Counted from the first letter of the stretch, positions 51,769 to 61,498 are shown. The stretch: 64,000 nt of DNA from Roseburia faecis (GCF_001406815.1 NZ_CVRR01000033.1:1-64000), one strand, 5' to 3'. Numbers and translations are program-made. The notes: generated by a model from the sequence alone, not told the origin.

Positions 51769-52263
51769 ATGAATATCATTGCAGCAGTAGATAAAAATTG
51801 GGCAATTGGGAAAAATAATGAGCTTCTGGTACGGATTCCGATGGATCAGAAATTTTTCCGGGAGACAACAACCGGGAAAGTTGTCGTGATGGGACGAAAG
51901 ACGCTGGAGAGTTTTCCGAATGGTATTCCGTTGAAAAACCGCACCAATATTGTGTTGACACATAATCCGGCGTATCAGGTTAAAGATGCGATTGTCGTGC
52001 ATTCCATGGAAGAGCTGCACAGGGAACTGGAAAAGTATGATACCAATGACGTCTATGTGATTGGCGGACAGAAAATATATGAGCAGCTTTTGGATGAGTG
52101 TGATGTTGCACATATTACAAAAATCGACTATGCATATGACGCGGATGCGTATTTCCCGAACCTTGATGAAAAACCGGAGTGGAAAATTACAGCAGACAGT
52201 GAAGAACAGACATATTTTGATCTGGAATTTTATTTCTATAAATATGAAAGAGTGCAGAAGTAA
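51769..52263 (+). CDS. folA: Dihydrofolate reductase
   Basis: 164 residues. NADPH-dependent reduction of dihydrofolate. Family motifs: IIAAVDKNWAIGKNNELL, the acidic Asp in MDQKFFRE, VVMGRKTLES, NRTNIVLTH, YVIGGQKIYEQLL and the final TYFDLEFYFYKYER. Directly downstream of thyA in one operon; GGAGGGAG precedes the ATG. Its stop overlaps the next start by one base. Confidence 0.95.
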   Translation: MNIIAAVDKNWAIGKNNELLVRIPMDQKFFRETTTGKVVVMGRKTLESFPNGIPLKNRTNIVLTHNPAYQVKDAIVVHSMEELHRELEKYDTNDVYVIGGQKIYEQLLDECDVAHITKIDYAYDADAYFPNLDEKPEWKITADSEEQTYFDLEFYFYKYERVQK

Positions 52264-53213
52264 TGAGTGATTTTATCTTTAGCGTCAATGTCACATTTCC
52301 TATTTTTCTGGTGATGGTTATAGGCTGGGTACTGCATCAGATCGGTATGCTGGATGAGCATTTTGTCACCGTGGCAAACCGTTTCAATTTTAAGGTGACA
52401 CTGCCGTTTATGCTGTTTCGGGATATTGCTTCCGTAGAAATATCAAAAGTATTTGATCTGAAATTTGTATTGTACTGTGCAATTGTCAGCAGTATCTGTT
52501 TCTGGGGCATCTGGGGGATCAGTAAATTTGCGGTCAAAGATGACAGTATCCGTGGTGCGTTTGTACAGTCTTCGTTCCGAAGCAGTGCAGCCGTCATGGG
52601 AATGGCATTTATCAACAATATTTACGGATCTTCTGCCATGGGTCCGCTGATGATCGTGGGAGCGGTTCCGCTGTACAATGTGTATTCCGTTATTGTACTG
52701 ACATTTGAGGCGCAGGACGAGGAAGGAAAACGGGATAAGGGAAAAATTAAGCAGGCATTGGTCAATATTGTGAAAAATCCGATTATTGATTCGATTTTTC
52801 TGGGACTTATCGTTTCCCTTCTTGGGATTCATTTTCCGACCATTGTCAATAAGACGATTAACTCTGTCGCACAGCTTGCAACACCGCTGGCACTGATTGT
52901 GATCGGTGCGGGATTTGAGGGGCGCAAAGCTATCGCAAAGATCAAACCGACGTGCTGGGCAGCTGCCATCAAACTGGTGATCCAGCCACTGGTCTTTTTA
53001 CCGGTAGCAGCTTATATGGGATTTTCCGGGGAAAAGATTATTGCAATTTTAATTATGCTGGCATCCCCGACAACGCCAAGCTGTTACATCATGGCAAAGA
53101 GTATGAAAAATGATGGGGTTCTGACGGCGAGTGTTATTGTTGCAACGACGTTGTTTGCGGCATTTACGCTGACGTTCTGGATCTTTTTACTTCGCACATT
53201 TGGACTGATATAG
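52263..53213 (+). CDS. AEC-family transporter (auxin efflux carrier-like)
   Basis: 316 residues with about ten hydrophobic segments in the two-times-five layout of the AEC family. N-terminal FPIFLVMVIGWVLHQIGMLD, central SIFLGLIVSLLGIHFPTIVNKTINSVAQLATPLALIVIGAGF, and C-terminal LASPTTPSCYIMAKSM are typical. Related proteins export malate or other organic acids. Its start overlaps the folA stop, so it is coupled to thyA-folA; it precedes ilvB by 15 bp. Confidence 0.9.
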   Translation: MSDFIFSVNVTFPIFLVMVIGWVLHQIGMLDEHFVTVANRFNFKVTLPFMLFRDIASVEISKVFDLKFVLYCAIVSSICFWGIWGISKFAVKDDSIRGAFVQSSFRSSAAVMGMAFINNIYGSSAMGPLMIVGAVPLYNVYSVIVLTFEAQDEEGKRDKGKIKQALVNIVKNPIIDSIFLGLIVSLLGIHFPTIVNKTINSVAQLATPLALIVIGAGFEGRKAIAKIKPTCWAAAIKLVIQPLVFLPVAAYMGFSGEKIIAILIMLASPTTPSCYIMAKSMKNDGVLTASVIVATTLFAAFTLTFWIFLLRTFGLI

Positions 53214-53228
53214 GAGGATATCATTTTT

Positions 53229-54950
53229 ATGGATATTACAGGAAGAAAATTATTCGTAAAGGCTCTGGAGGAAGAAGGGGTAGACACTATCTTTGGGTAC
53301 CCGGGTGGAACCGTTACGGATTTATTTGATGAATTATATAAGACTGACAGTATCAACCTGATCCTGCCGAGGCATGAGCAGGGACTGATTCATGAGGCAG
53401 AAGGATATGCCAAGTCTACCGGACGGGTGGGCGTATGTCTGGTAACGAGCGGACCGGGAGCGACCAATATCATTACCGGACTGGCAGATGCCCATTATGA
53501 CAGCATTCCGCTGGTATGTTTTACCGGACAGGTGCCGCTTGGACTGATCGGAAACGATGCATTTCAGGAAGTGGACATTGTTGGTATGACGAGAAGCATT
53601 ACCAAGTATGGTGTGACGGTGCGAAGACGGGAAGACCTCGGAAAGATTATTAAGATGGCATTTTATATCGCCCAGACCGGGAAACCGGGACCGGTACTGA
53701 TTGATATTCCAAAGGATATCCAGACGGCATCCGGATCGGCAGAGTACCCTTCCCATGTGGATATCCGTGGATATAAGCCGATTCACGGGGTACATATCGG
53801 ACAGTTGAAGAAAGCTTATAAAATGCTTAAGTCCGCAAAGAAACCTCTGATTCTTGCCGGCGGAGGTGTCAACATCAGCCATGCGGGAGAGAAGCTGAAG
53901 AAATTTATGGAAAAAGAAAATGTTCCGGTTGTCACAACAATCATGGGCAAAGGCGCAGTGCCGACCACACATCCGCTGTATATCGGAAACTGTGGAATGC
54001 ATGGAAAGTACGCAGCCAATATGGCAGTTATGGAATGTGATCTGCTCTTTTCCATCGGTACCCGTTTCAATGACCGGATTACCGGAGATTTAAATGAATT
54101 TGCACCGCATGCACAGATTGTACATATTGATGTGGATACGGCTTCCATCTCGCGTAATGTGGTTGTGGATGTGCCGGTGGTTGCAGATGCAGGTGTGGCG
54201 CTTGAAAAGCTGTTAGAGTGGGCAGAGAAAAAGGATACGGCAAAGTGGCAGGAACAGATTCACAGGTGGGAGAAAGAGAATCCGCTTGCAATGCGCAGAG
54301 ACCATGGGATCAGTCCACAGATGATCATGGAGCACATTAATGCACAGTTTCCACACAGTATTTATGTGACGGATGTCGGGCAGCATCAGATGTGGGCAAC
54401 CCAGTATCTGGAACTGGACGAGCAGAGTCAGCTCATCACATCCGGCGGACTGGGAACGATGGGATTCGGATTTCCGGCCGCAATCGGAGCAAAAATTGCA
54501 AATCCAAAGAAACCGGTCGTGTGTATCACGGGAGATGGCGGATTTCAGATGAATATTCAGGAGATGGCAACGGCGGTAACACAGGGTACCGGAATTACGA
54601 TCTGTCTGCTGAACAATAATTATCTTGGCATGGTCCGCCAGATGCAGGAATTGTTTTATGGAAAGCGTTACAGTGCGACCTGTCTGCGTCGGCGTCCATC
54701 CTGTCCGGGTGGATGCAAGGGACCAAATGATCAGTGTCCGGAATATGTTCCGGATTTCGTGAAACTGGCAGAAAGCTATGGAGCATACGGAATCCGTGTA
54801 GAGAAGGAAGAAGACATTGATGCAGCGTTTGCGGAGGCAAAGAAGCATACGGATGCACCGACGATCATTGAATTTATGATTGCCACCGATGAACTGGTAC
54901 TTCCGATGGTAAAGAGCGGAAATCCGATGAGTGAAATGATTTTAAAATAG
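53229..54950 (+). CDS. ilvB: Acetolactate synthase large subunit
   Basis: 573 residues. ThDP-dependent enzyme making acetolactate or acetohydroxybutyrate for valine, leucine and isoleucine. Motifs: GYPGGTVTDLFDEL, the catalytic Glu in RHEQGLIHEAEGYA, VTSGPGATN, the central FAD-type domain, GGLGTMGFGFPAAIGA, and the metal-binding CITGDGGFQMNIQEM...NNNYLGM. A short Cys insert near residue 480 (CLRRRPSCPGGCKGPNDQC) is unusual for the family. AGGAGG precedes the ATG. ilvN follows after 10 bp. Confidence 0.95.
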   Translation: MDITGRKLFVKALEEEGVDTIFGYPGGTVTDLFDELYKTDSINLILPRHEQGLIHEAEGYAKSTGRVGVCLVTSGPGATNIITGLADAHYDSIPLVCFTGQVPLGLIGNDAFQEVDIVGMTRSITKYGVTVRRREDLGKIIKMAFYIAQTGKPGPVLIDIPKDIQTASGSAEYPSHVDIRGYKPIHGVHIGQLKKAYKMLKSAKKPLILAGGGVNISHAGEKLKKFMEKENVPVVTTIMGKGAVPTTHPLYIGNCGMHGKYAANMAVMECDLLFSIGTRFNDRITGDLNEFAPHAQIVHIDVDTASISRNVVVDVPVVADAGVALEKLLEWAEKKDTAKWQEQIHRWEKENPLAMRRDHGISPQMIMEHINAQFPHSIYVTDVGQHQMWATQYLELDEQSQLITSGGLGTMGFGFPAAIGAKIANPKKPVVCITGDGGFQMNIQEMATAVTQGTGITICLLNNNYLGMVRQMQELFYGKRYSATCLRRRPSCPGGCKGPNDQCPEYVPDFVKLAESYGAYGIRVEKEEDIDAAFAEAKKHTDAPTIIEFMIATDELVLPMVKSGNPMSEMILK

Positions 54951-54960
54951 GAGGAAAGCA

Positions 54961-55467
54961 ATGTCTGAAATGAAAAAGCGCTGGATTGCATTGTATGTAG
55001 AAAATGATGTAGGTGTACTTGCGAAGGTTTCCGGACTGTTTTCCGGAAAATCCTACAATTTACAGTCACTGACGGTTGGTACGACGGAAGATGAGACGGT
55101 TTCCCGTATGACGATCAGTGTGGAGAGTGATGATATCACGTTTGAGCAGATCAAAAAGCAGTTAAATCGTATGGTTGAGGTAATCAAGGTGATCGACCTG
55201 ACAAATGTTCCGCTTCGGTTAAAAGAGCTGATGTTTGTCAAGATTATGGAACTGAATGAGACACAGATGACGGAAGTGTTTCAGATTGCCCAGGCCATGC
55301 GTGTGGATGTGGTGGATATCGGAATCGGCAGTGTTATGCTTGAGTGCAGAAGAACAGAGCAGAAACATGACGATCTGATTGCCATCTTAAAGAAAAAGTT
55401 TAAGCATATTTCCGTTGTGCGCGGAGGTTCGGTTGCTATCGAATCAATCAGCACAGAGTGCAGATAA
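54961..55467 (+). CDS. ilvN: Acetolactate synthase small (regulatory) subunit
   Basis: 168 residues. N-terminal ACT domain (WIALYVENDVGVLAKVSGLFSGKSYNLQSLTVG, ETVSRMTISVESD) binds valine for feedback inhibition; the C-terminal half (LRLKELMFVKIMEL to VRGGSVAIESI) contacts the large subunit. GGAGGAAAGCA precedes the ATG. Last gene of the operon, followed by a terminator shared with the convergent flavin reductase gene. Confidence 0.95.
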   Translation: MSEMKKRWIALYVENDVGVLAKVSGLFSGKSYNLQSLTVGTTEDETVSRMTISVESDDITFEQIKKQLNRMVEVIKVIDLTNVPLRLKELMFVKIMELNETQMTEVFQIAQAMRVDVVDIGIGSVMLECRRTEQKHDDLIAILKKKFKHISVVRGGSVAIESISTECR

Positions 55468-55516
55468 AAATGCTGCCCGTGGTGGTCTTTGGCCACTGCG
55501 GACAGCGTTTTTAAAT
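55467..55516. terminator. Terminator between ilvN and the flavin reductase gene
   Basis: AAAAATGCTG pairs with CAGCGTTTTT, with an inner TGGTGG...GGCCACTG pairing; A- and T-runs on both sides allow bidirectional function. Confidence 0.75.
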
Positions 55517-55532
55517 GAAAGGACCGTTAAGA

Positions 55533-56042
55533 TTAACGGGCAGTTACTTCGACAATCTCTCCGACATACATCATATGCATATCGTGATCGCTGTACCATT
55601 TATCCATCAGTGTGGAATCGGTAAAACTGTCTTCGCTGACCGGTACGGCAGCCATCTTTCTGCATAAAAATACCAGATTGGCTTCATCCGGATAAGGAAT
55701 GTCATGCCGGAATGCCTTTGTCAGTCCGGCAGCGGCGAATTTGTCTTCTTCTCCGCGGCCACTGTGACTGCCGCAGTAATTTAACGCATCGCGGTAGTCT
55801 TCATTCAGGAAAGACAAAGAGAACAGATCTCCGTTGTCTAAAAATTCTTTGGTATAGCGGGAATCACGGATAAAAATAAATACAACGTTTTTTCCCCAGA
55901 GGACGCCTACACCTCCCCAGCTGACGGTCATAGTGTTGCATCTGGTTTTGTCTCCGGCGGAAACTAAAGCCCATTCTTTTCCTATTTTGGTAAATGGATT
56001 GAATTCCATCTTATCGATTGGATATGGTTGAAATGTGTGCAT
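55533..56042 (-). CDS. Flavin reductase family protein (FMN-binding split barrel)
   Basis: 169 residues. WALVSAGDKTRCNTMTVSWGGVGVLWGK, then FIRDSRYTKEFLDNGDLFSLSFL and a short YCGSHSGRGEEDK, as in the flavoredoxin/flavin reductase-like family that binds FMN as a dimer. Substrate unknown. AAAGGAGG precedes the start. Upstream lies the 503-bp inverted repeat. Confidence 0.88.
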   Translation of the reverse strand: MHTFQPYPIDKMEFNPFTKIGKEWALVSAGDKTRCNTMTVSWGGVGVLWGKNVVFIFIRDSRYTKEFLDNGDLFSLSFLNEDYRDALNYCGSHSGRGEEDKFAAAGLTKAFRHDIPYPDEANLVFLCRKMAAVPVSEDSFTDSTLMDKWYSDHDMHMMYVGEIVEVTAR

Positions 56043-56073
56043 AACAAGCCTCCTTTTTTATTGTTTTGTATTT

Positions 56074-56576
56074 AGGCGATTGCGAAACGCTCTTCTGCGC
56101 CTGCCGCCGCTTACACGGTCGGACGCGCTTTTTAGACAGAATTGCTGAATTTACAGAAATCCGCTTCTGCCTTAATTTTTGTGTCCGGGCATCGCTTCGA
56201 CTGTTTCTGCGGTCTGTCGGTCTGCCGGGGACACCGTTCGCGAATTTCTGGTCTGCCTAAGAGGAAACCTTCGAAACGTTTATTACGCCCACTCCCCATT
56301 TGTCTTGATATATATTTTGTTTTAAACATTTTACCCTGTGACTGCGCAAATAGAACCGTGGGCGCGCTTATTCGAAGCTTCCCTCTAAGGCAGACACGAA
56401 CCCGCTCAGACGGTGTCCCCGGCAGACCGACAGACCGCAGAAACTGTTGAACGTTGGACGGACAGCAAATCATCGAAAAAGGCAGAAGCAGATTCCTGTA
56501 AATTCGTAATTCTGGATAATTGCGCGTCCGACCGTGTAAGCGGCGGCAGGCGCAGAAGAGCGTTTCGCAATCGCCT
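56074..56576. repeat. 503-bp imperfect inverted repeat (giant hairpin)
   Basis: The outermost 55 bp (56074-56128) are repeated perfectly in inverted orientation at 56522-56576. Inwards the arms stay recognisably complementary, e.g. around 56200-56235 (CGGTCTGTCGGTCTGCCGGGGACACCG in part) and its partner near 56409-56445, down to a loop of roughly 70 bp around 56330. The arms are richer in G+C than the loop. No gene with a ribosome binding site is seen in it. It fills the gap between the flavin reductase gene and the peptidoglycan-binding protein gene. Confidence 0.85.
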
Positions 56577-56723
56577 GATTTATTTTATGTATCAACAGTA
56601 TAACAGTGTAACCTTTTTTTTACAAGATGCATACTATGAATCAAATGCAGCTGTCTGGAACTGTTTGATGCCACTGCGAAGAAACGTGGCAGGTTTTCTG
56701 GCAGGAAGAGAGGGAGATCATGT

Positions 56724-57980
56724 ATGGATCAGAATAGAGTGGAAAATCAGGTGGATGAGGGAACGCTTCAGATTCACCTGACAAATGCTTCGACGGGAAT
56801 TCCGGTGAAAGGAGCAAGGATTACCATATCTTATACGGGAGGTCCGCAGCAGGTGCTGGAGGAGGTGGATACCGACGATTCTGGAAACACTGAGAAGATT
56901 ACGCTTGATGCTCCTCCACTGGAGTACTCCATGGAGCCGGGTGAAAACCAGCCATATGCGGAATATACGATCAAGGTGCAGGCCACAGGCTATCGGGACA
57001 TTACGGTTTCGGCGATCAATATCCTGTCCGGGGAAGATGCGACGCAGGAAGTGGTAATGGAGGCACAGGATGCGCCGGGCGATCCGATTGATACGATCGT
57101 GATTGATGCACATACCCTGTATGGAGAATATCCACCGAAAATTCCGGAGAGTGAGATTAAGACGGTGGAAGAAACCGGAGAAATTGTCTTAAGCCGTGTA
57201 GTAATTCCGGAATATGTTGTGGTACATGACGGAGCACCGGGAGATTCCACAGCTCCGAATTATTATGTGCGCTATCGTGATTATATTAAAAATGTAGCTT
57301 CCAGTGAAATCTATGCGACCTGGCCGGATGCCACAATCCGTGCCAATGTGCTGGCTATTATGTCATTTACTTTAAACCGGGTTTATACGGAATGGTACCG
57401 GGGCAAAGGGTATGTGTTTACCATCACATCTTCCACGGCATACGATCACAAATTTATTTACGGAAGAAATTTCTTCCAGAGTATTTCACAGGTAGTGGAT
57501 GAAATGTTTGAAAATTATCTGTCCCGGCCAAATGTCCGTCAGCCAATTCTGACACAGTACTGTGACGGACAGAGAGTGACCTGTCCGGACTGGATGTCGC
57601 AGTGGGGAAGCAAATATCTGGGTGATCAGGGATATTCTGCCATTGATATTCTGCGCAGTTATTACGGAAATGATATGTATATTAATTCCGCGGAGGGAAT
57701 TTCCGGGATTCCGGCATCCTGGCCGGGATATGATCTGGGCGTGGGAGCAAGCGGACCAAAGGTACGTCAGCTGCAGGAACAGCTGGCAAGAATTTCGCGT
57801 GCTTATCCGGCGATACCGACGATTACGGCGGACGGAGTTTACGGATCAAGGACGAGGGAAGCGGTGGAAAAGTTTCAGTCGGTTTTCGGACTTCCGGTAA
57901 CCGGTATTGTGGACTATCCGACCTGGTATAAAATTTCAGATATTTATGTTGCGGTTTCCCGTATCGCAGAACTTGTATAA
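56724..57980 (+). CDS. Peptidoglycan-binding protein with SpoIID-like region
   Basis: 418 residues, no signal peptide. Residues 10-115 form a carboxypeptidase-regulatory-like beta-sandwich (GTLQIHLTNASTGIPVKGARITI). The middle (about 170-325) has NVLAIMSFTLNRVY, TSSTAYDHKFIYG and WMSQWGSKYLGDQGYSAIDILRSYYG, resembling SpoIID-type amidase enhancers. The C-terminal 70 residues are a PG_binding_1 domain (GPKVRQLQEQLARI, TADGVYGSRTREAVEKFQSVFGLPVTGIVDYPTW). A spore or cell-wall role is likely. It is followed closely by truA. Confidence 0.8.
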   Translation: MDQNRVENQVDEGTLQIHLTNASTGIPVKGARITISYTGGPQQVLEEVDTDDSGNTEKITLDAPPLEYSMEPGENQPYAEYTIKVQATGYRDITVSAINILSGEDATQEVVMEAQDAPGDPIDTIVIDAHTLYGEYPPKIPESEIKTVEETGEIVLSRVVIPEYVVVHDGAPGDSTAPNYYVRYRDYIKNVASSEIYATWPDATIRANVLAIMSFTLNRVYTEWYRGKGYVFTITSSTAYDHKFIYGRNFFQSISQVVDEMFENYLSRPNVRQPILTQYCDGQRVTCPDWMSQWGSKYLGDQGYSAIDILRSYYGNDMYINSAEGISGIPASWPGYDLGVGASGPKVRQLQEQLARISRAYPAIPTITADGVYGSRTREAVEKFQSVFGLPVTGIVDYPTWYKISDIYVAVSRIAELV

Positions 57981-57998
57981 AAGAGAGGAAAAATACGG

Positions 57999-58757
57999 AT
58001 GAAAAATTATAAAATTACCGTGTCATATGATGGCACCAGATATAAAGGATGGCAGGTATTAAAAAGCACCGATGCAACCATACAGGGAAAGCTGCAGATG
58101 GTGCTTTCGGCGCTTGCCGGGCATCCGGTGGAAGTGATCGGTTCCGGAAGAACCGATGCCGGAGTTCATGCAATCGGGCAGGTGGCTAATTTCCATCTGG
58201 ACGAACATTTTTCGGCAGAGGAAATTTTTGAAGATCTGAACCGGCACCTTCCGGAAGATATCGCAGTGACAAAAATAAAGGAGGTCGATGACCGGTTTCA
58301 CAGCAGATATCAGGCTGTGGAAAAGACCTACCGTTACCGGATACGGACAAGTCCGGTGCCGAATGTATTTGAACGAAAATTTTTGTATCAGTATGGACAA
58401 ACGCTTGATGTGGATAAAATGAAAAAAGCGGCACAGGCACTTGTGGGAACGCATGATTTTGCTTCTTTTTGCGGAAACCGTCATATGAAAAAATCAACGG
58501 TCCGTACCATTTTTTCCATTGATCTGGTGGAAAGAGACGGTGAGATTGAGATCCTGTATTGTGGCAATGGATTTTTACAGAACATGGTAAGGATTCTCAC
58601 GGGAACATTGATTGAAGTGGGAAGAGGCGAACGGGCTCCGGAAAGTATGCCGGCACTTCTTAAGGCAAAGGAACGGAAGCAGGCGGGCTATACGGCACCG
58701 CCGCAGGGATTACGATTGGAGAAAGTGACATATGAGACAATGGATGGTCGCTGCTAA
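57999..58757 (+). CDS. truA: tRNA pseudouridine synthase A
   Basis: 252 residues. It modifies U38-40 in tRNA anticodon arms. The catalytic Asp is in GSGRTDAGVHAIGQ; YDGTRYKGWQ at the N-terminus and NGFLQNMVRILTGTLIEVG near the C-terminus are conserved. GAGAGGAAAA precedes the ATG. The recJ start lies 26 bp before its stop codon. Confidence 0.95.
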   Translation: MKNYKITVSYDGTRYKGWQVLKSTDATIQGKLQMVLSALAGHPVEVIGSGRTDAGVHAIGQVANFHLDEHFSAEEIFEDLNRHLPEDIAVTKIKEVDDRFHSRYQAVEKTYRYRIRTSPVPNVFERKFLYQYGQTLDVDKMKKAAQALVGTHDFASFCGNRHMKKSTVRTIFSIDLVERDGEIEILYCGNGFLQNMVRILTGTLIEVGRGERAPESMPALLKAKERKQAGYTAPPQGLRLEKVTYETMDGRC

Positions 58758-60492
58758 AAAAGCGGATTTTTATGCGATTGCAGAGAAATTTCATGTGGAT
58801 CCGGTTGTGGCAAGGATTATCAGAAACCGCGAGGTAATCGGAGAAAAAAATATCCGGATTTATCTGGGTGGGAACCTTTCGGACCTGTCAGATCCGCATC
58901 AGATGAAAGATATGGACCGGCTGGTGGAGATTCTTGCACAAAAGATCCGGAAACAGGCGCATATCCGGATTATCGGCGATTATGATGTGGATGGTGTGAC
59001 TTCCTCCCATCTGTTTCTGACGGCTTTGCGGCGTGTGGGAGCAAAAGTGGACGTGGTTATTCCACACCGGATACAGGACGGATATGGGCTGAGCCTGCAT
59101 TTATTACAACAGGCGAAAGAAGATGGTGTGGATACAATTCTGACCTGTGATAACGGTATTGCCGCTATCGATGAGATTGCGTGGGCAAAAGCACAGAAAA
59201 TGACAGTACTTGTGACCGACCACCATGCAGTCCCGTTTGAAGAACATGAGGGCAGAAGAACAGAGAAAAAGAGTCTGGCAGATGCCGTGGTAAATCCGCA
59301 TCAGCAGGACTGCAGGTATCCGTATAAAGAGCTGTGCGGCGCCGGTGTGGCATGGAATGTCATCCGTGTATTGTATGAAAATTATGATATGGACAAAAGA
59401 GAAGCGGAAGATCTGCTGGATTTTGTTGCTATGGCAACTGTCTGTGATGTCATGTCGCTCACCGGGGAAAACCGTATCCTGGTAAAAGAGGGATTAAAGA
59501 GAATCCGTCATACGAAAAACATCGGATTGCAGGCACTTATGCAGGCATGCAATGTACAGCCGGAGAATATCAGTGCATACCATTTTGGTTATGTCTTAGG
59601 ACCATGTGTCAATGCAACCGGCAGACTTGACACGGCAAGGCATGCCCTTCGGCTGTTTGAGACCGGGCAGGAAACGGAGGCAGAAGAGATTGCCCGGGAT
59701 CTGGTTGATCTGAATCAGGAACGCAAGGAGTTGACACTGCAGGGCGTGGAAATGGCAAAGAAACTCTGTGAGGAAGGTGGATATGAGAATGATCCGGTAC
59801 TTGTTCTGTTTCTGCCGGATGTCCACGAAAGCATTGCAGGACTGATTGCCGGAAGAATCCGGGAAATGTATAACCGGCCGGTATTTGTGCTGACGCGGGG
59901 AGAAGAGGGAGTCAAAGGCAGCGGAAGATCGACTGAAAATTATTCCATGTATGAAAATATGTGTGGATGTGCGGAACTGTTTACAAAATTTGGCGGACAT
60001 CCGATGGCGGCAGGGTTATCCCTTCCAGAAGAAAATGTGGAAAAATTCCGCAGAAAAATTAATGAAAACTGTCCGCTTACGGTGGAGGAAGTCTGCCCGG
60101 ATATTCACATTGACATGGCCATGCCGGTGGGATATGCGAGTACGGAACTGGTCCATCAGTTTGCACTTTTGGAGCCGTTTGGAAAAGACAATCCATCTCC
60201 ACTGTTTGCAGACCGGAATCTGTCCATCAGCCGCATGTGGGTGATAGGAAAGAACCGGAATGTTCTTCGGATGAGTGTTCTTTCGGAATACGGACAGCCG
60301 GTTCCGGTTATTTTCTTTGGGGATGTGGAGACGTTGTTTGCATATTTTACCGAAAAGTTTGGTCAAAAAGAGGTGGAGAATGCGCTGCATGGCAGAAAAA
60401 ACCGGATTTTATTTTCTATGGTGTATACAGCAAAGATTGATTTTTATCAGGGAAATGAAAATCTGCAGCTTGAGATGAAATATTATCGCTGA
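58732..60492 (+). CDS. recJ: Single-stranded-DNA exonuclease RecJ
   Basis: 586 residues. DHH phosphoesterase with GDYDVDGVTSSHLF, CDNGIAA, VTDHHAVP, NPHQQDCRYPYKELCGAGVAW, then DFVAMATVCDVM; the DHHA1 part has ESIAGLIAGRI and GSGRSTENYSM...FGGHPMAAGLSL. It degrades single-stranded DNA 5' to 3' in recombination and mismatch repair. The start at 58732 overlaps truA; GGAGAAAG (from truA codons) serves as ribosome binding site. Confidence 0.93.
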   Translation: MRQWMVAAKKADFYAIAEKFHVDPVVARIIRNREVIGEKNIRIYLGGNLSDLSDPHQMKDMDRLVEILAQKIRKQAHIRIIGDYDVDGVTSSHLFLTALRRVGAKVDVVIPHRIQDGYGLSLHLLQQAKEDGVDTILTCDNGIAAIDEIAWAKAQKMTVLVTDHHAVPFEEHEGRRTEKKSLADAVVNPHQQDCRYPYKELCGAGVAWNVIRVLYENYDMDKREAEDLLDFVAMATVCDVMSLTGENRILVKEGLKRIRHTKNIGLQALMQACNVQPENISAYHFGYVLGPCVNATGRLDTARHALRLFETGQETEAEEIARDLVDLNQERKELTLQGVEMAKKLCEEGGYENDPVLVLFLPDVHESIAGLIAGRIREMYNRPVFVLTRGEEGVKGSGRSTENYSMYENMCGCAELFTKFGGHPMAAGLSLPEENVEKFRRKINENCPLTVEEVCPDIHIDMAMPVGYASTELVHQFALLEPFGKDNPSPLFADRNLSISRMWVIGKNRNVLRMSVLSEYGQPVPVIFFGDVETLFAYFTEKFGQKEVENALHGRKNRILFSMVYTAKIDFYQGNENLQLEMKYYR

Positions 60493-60547
60493 TTCCATTG
60501 AAAAAACGGGAAAGAAATTGTAAAATAAATGCAATGGAGGGCAAGTA

Positions 60548-61498
60548 ATGTTCGGAAAAAAGAAACAAAAACAGGAAACACTGGTACGGATGAGAAACCT
60601 GGCACAGCTGGATGAAGGCTTTTTTGCCCATATGAAGGACGGAAAAGATATGTTTGATGCAACCGCAAGGGAAATCAGAGAAACATATCAGCAGCTGGGA
60701 GCCGGAATCACCCAGATACAGGAAAATATAAAAGAAGCATCACAAATGGCAGCAGACAACGGAGAAAAGGAGCAGGAGCTGACCGGACAGCTGGCGTCAT
60801 ATCAGGAGCAGGAAGTACAGTCATCGGAAAAAAGAGAGCAGATGCTGCAGAATTTTGCACAGATCGAACAGGAGATGGCACAGCTGGTGGAGGAAAACAA
60901 ACATTTCACCACGCCATCCAAATTCCTGAACGAATTTCCGGTTGCACTCAAGGCGGAAAATGAAAAGACCCGAGAGGAACTGGAAAAGATGCAGGATTGC
61001 GGAAAGCAGATGGGAGTGCTTGCCCTCAATGCGGCGATTGAAGCCGGGCGTATGGGAGAGGGAGGAAAACAGTTTGTTACGGCGGCAGAAACGATCCGTG
61101 TATCTGCGGGAACGTATGATGAGCTGATTGATCAGGCACATAAGAGGCTGGCAGATTCGGATGAAAGAATTGCAGAGCTGGAAGAGCAGGTACACCGGAT
61201 GGTTACATTGCTGAAAGAAAACAATGTGGCAATGACCAAACTGATGAAATCCTGTCAGGAGGCTGCGCGTCAGGCACAGGAATGGAATCGTTTAAAACCA
61301 TGTCCAAATTTCAAAGAGATGGAAAACCAGATTGTTGTGCTTCGCAATGCAGATGAGGAAATTGCCAAATCCGAGGAACGCAACCGGATGCAGATGGAGG
61401 ATTTTACAGAAGAAATGGAGAGTCAGAAGAAAAATTTTGATGAACTTCTTCAATCCATGGAAACCGTGTACCGGCATGCGGCAGAACGCAAAAAATAA
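60548..61498 (+). CDS. Soluble chemoreceptor-like coiled-coil protein
   Basis: 316 residues, almost entirely helical, with no membrane segment. In the middle (about 155-180) CGKQMGVLALNAAIEAGRMGEGGKQFVTAAETIRVSAG closely resembles the hairpin tip of chemoreceptors that binds CheA/CheW. Long Glu/Gln-rich coiled coils lie on both sides. There is no sensor domain. It could be a cytosolic signalling partner in chemotaxis or a degenerate receptor. AATGGAGGG precedes the ATG. Confidence 0.75.
   Translation: MFGKKKQKQETLVRMRNLAQLDEGFFAHMKDGKDMFDATAREIRETYQQLGAGITQIQENIKEASQMAADNGEKEQELTGQLASYQEQEVQSSEKREQMLQNFAQIEQEMAQLVEENKHFTTPSKFLNEFPVALKAENEKTREELEKMQDCGKQMGVLALNAAIEAGRMGEGGKQFVTAAETIRVSAGTYDELIDQAHKRLADSDERIAELEEQVHRMVTLLKENNVAMTKLMKSCQEAARQAQEWNRLKPCPNFKEMENQIVVLRNADEEIAKSEERNRMQMEDFTEEMESQKKNFDELLQSMETVYRHAAERKK

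Noticed and set aside
56142-56473. Overlapping frames on both strands within the 503-bp inverted repeat
   Set aside because: Their sequences mirror each other because of the palindrome; no start signals; treated as non-coding.
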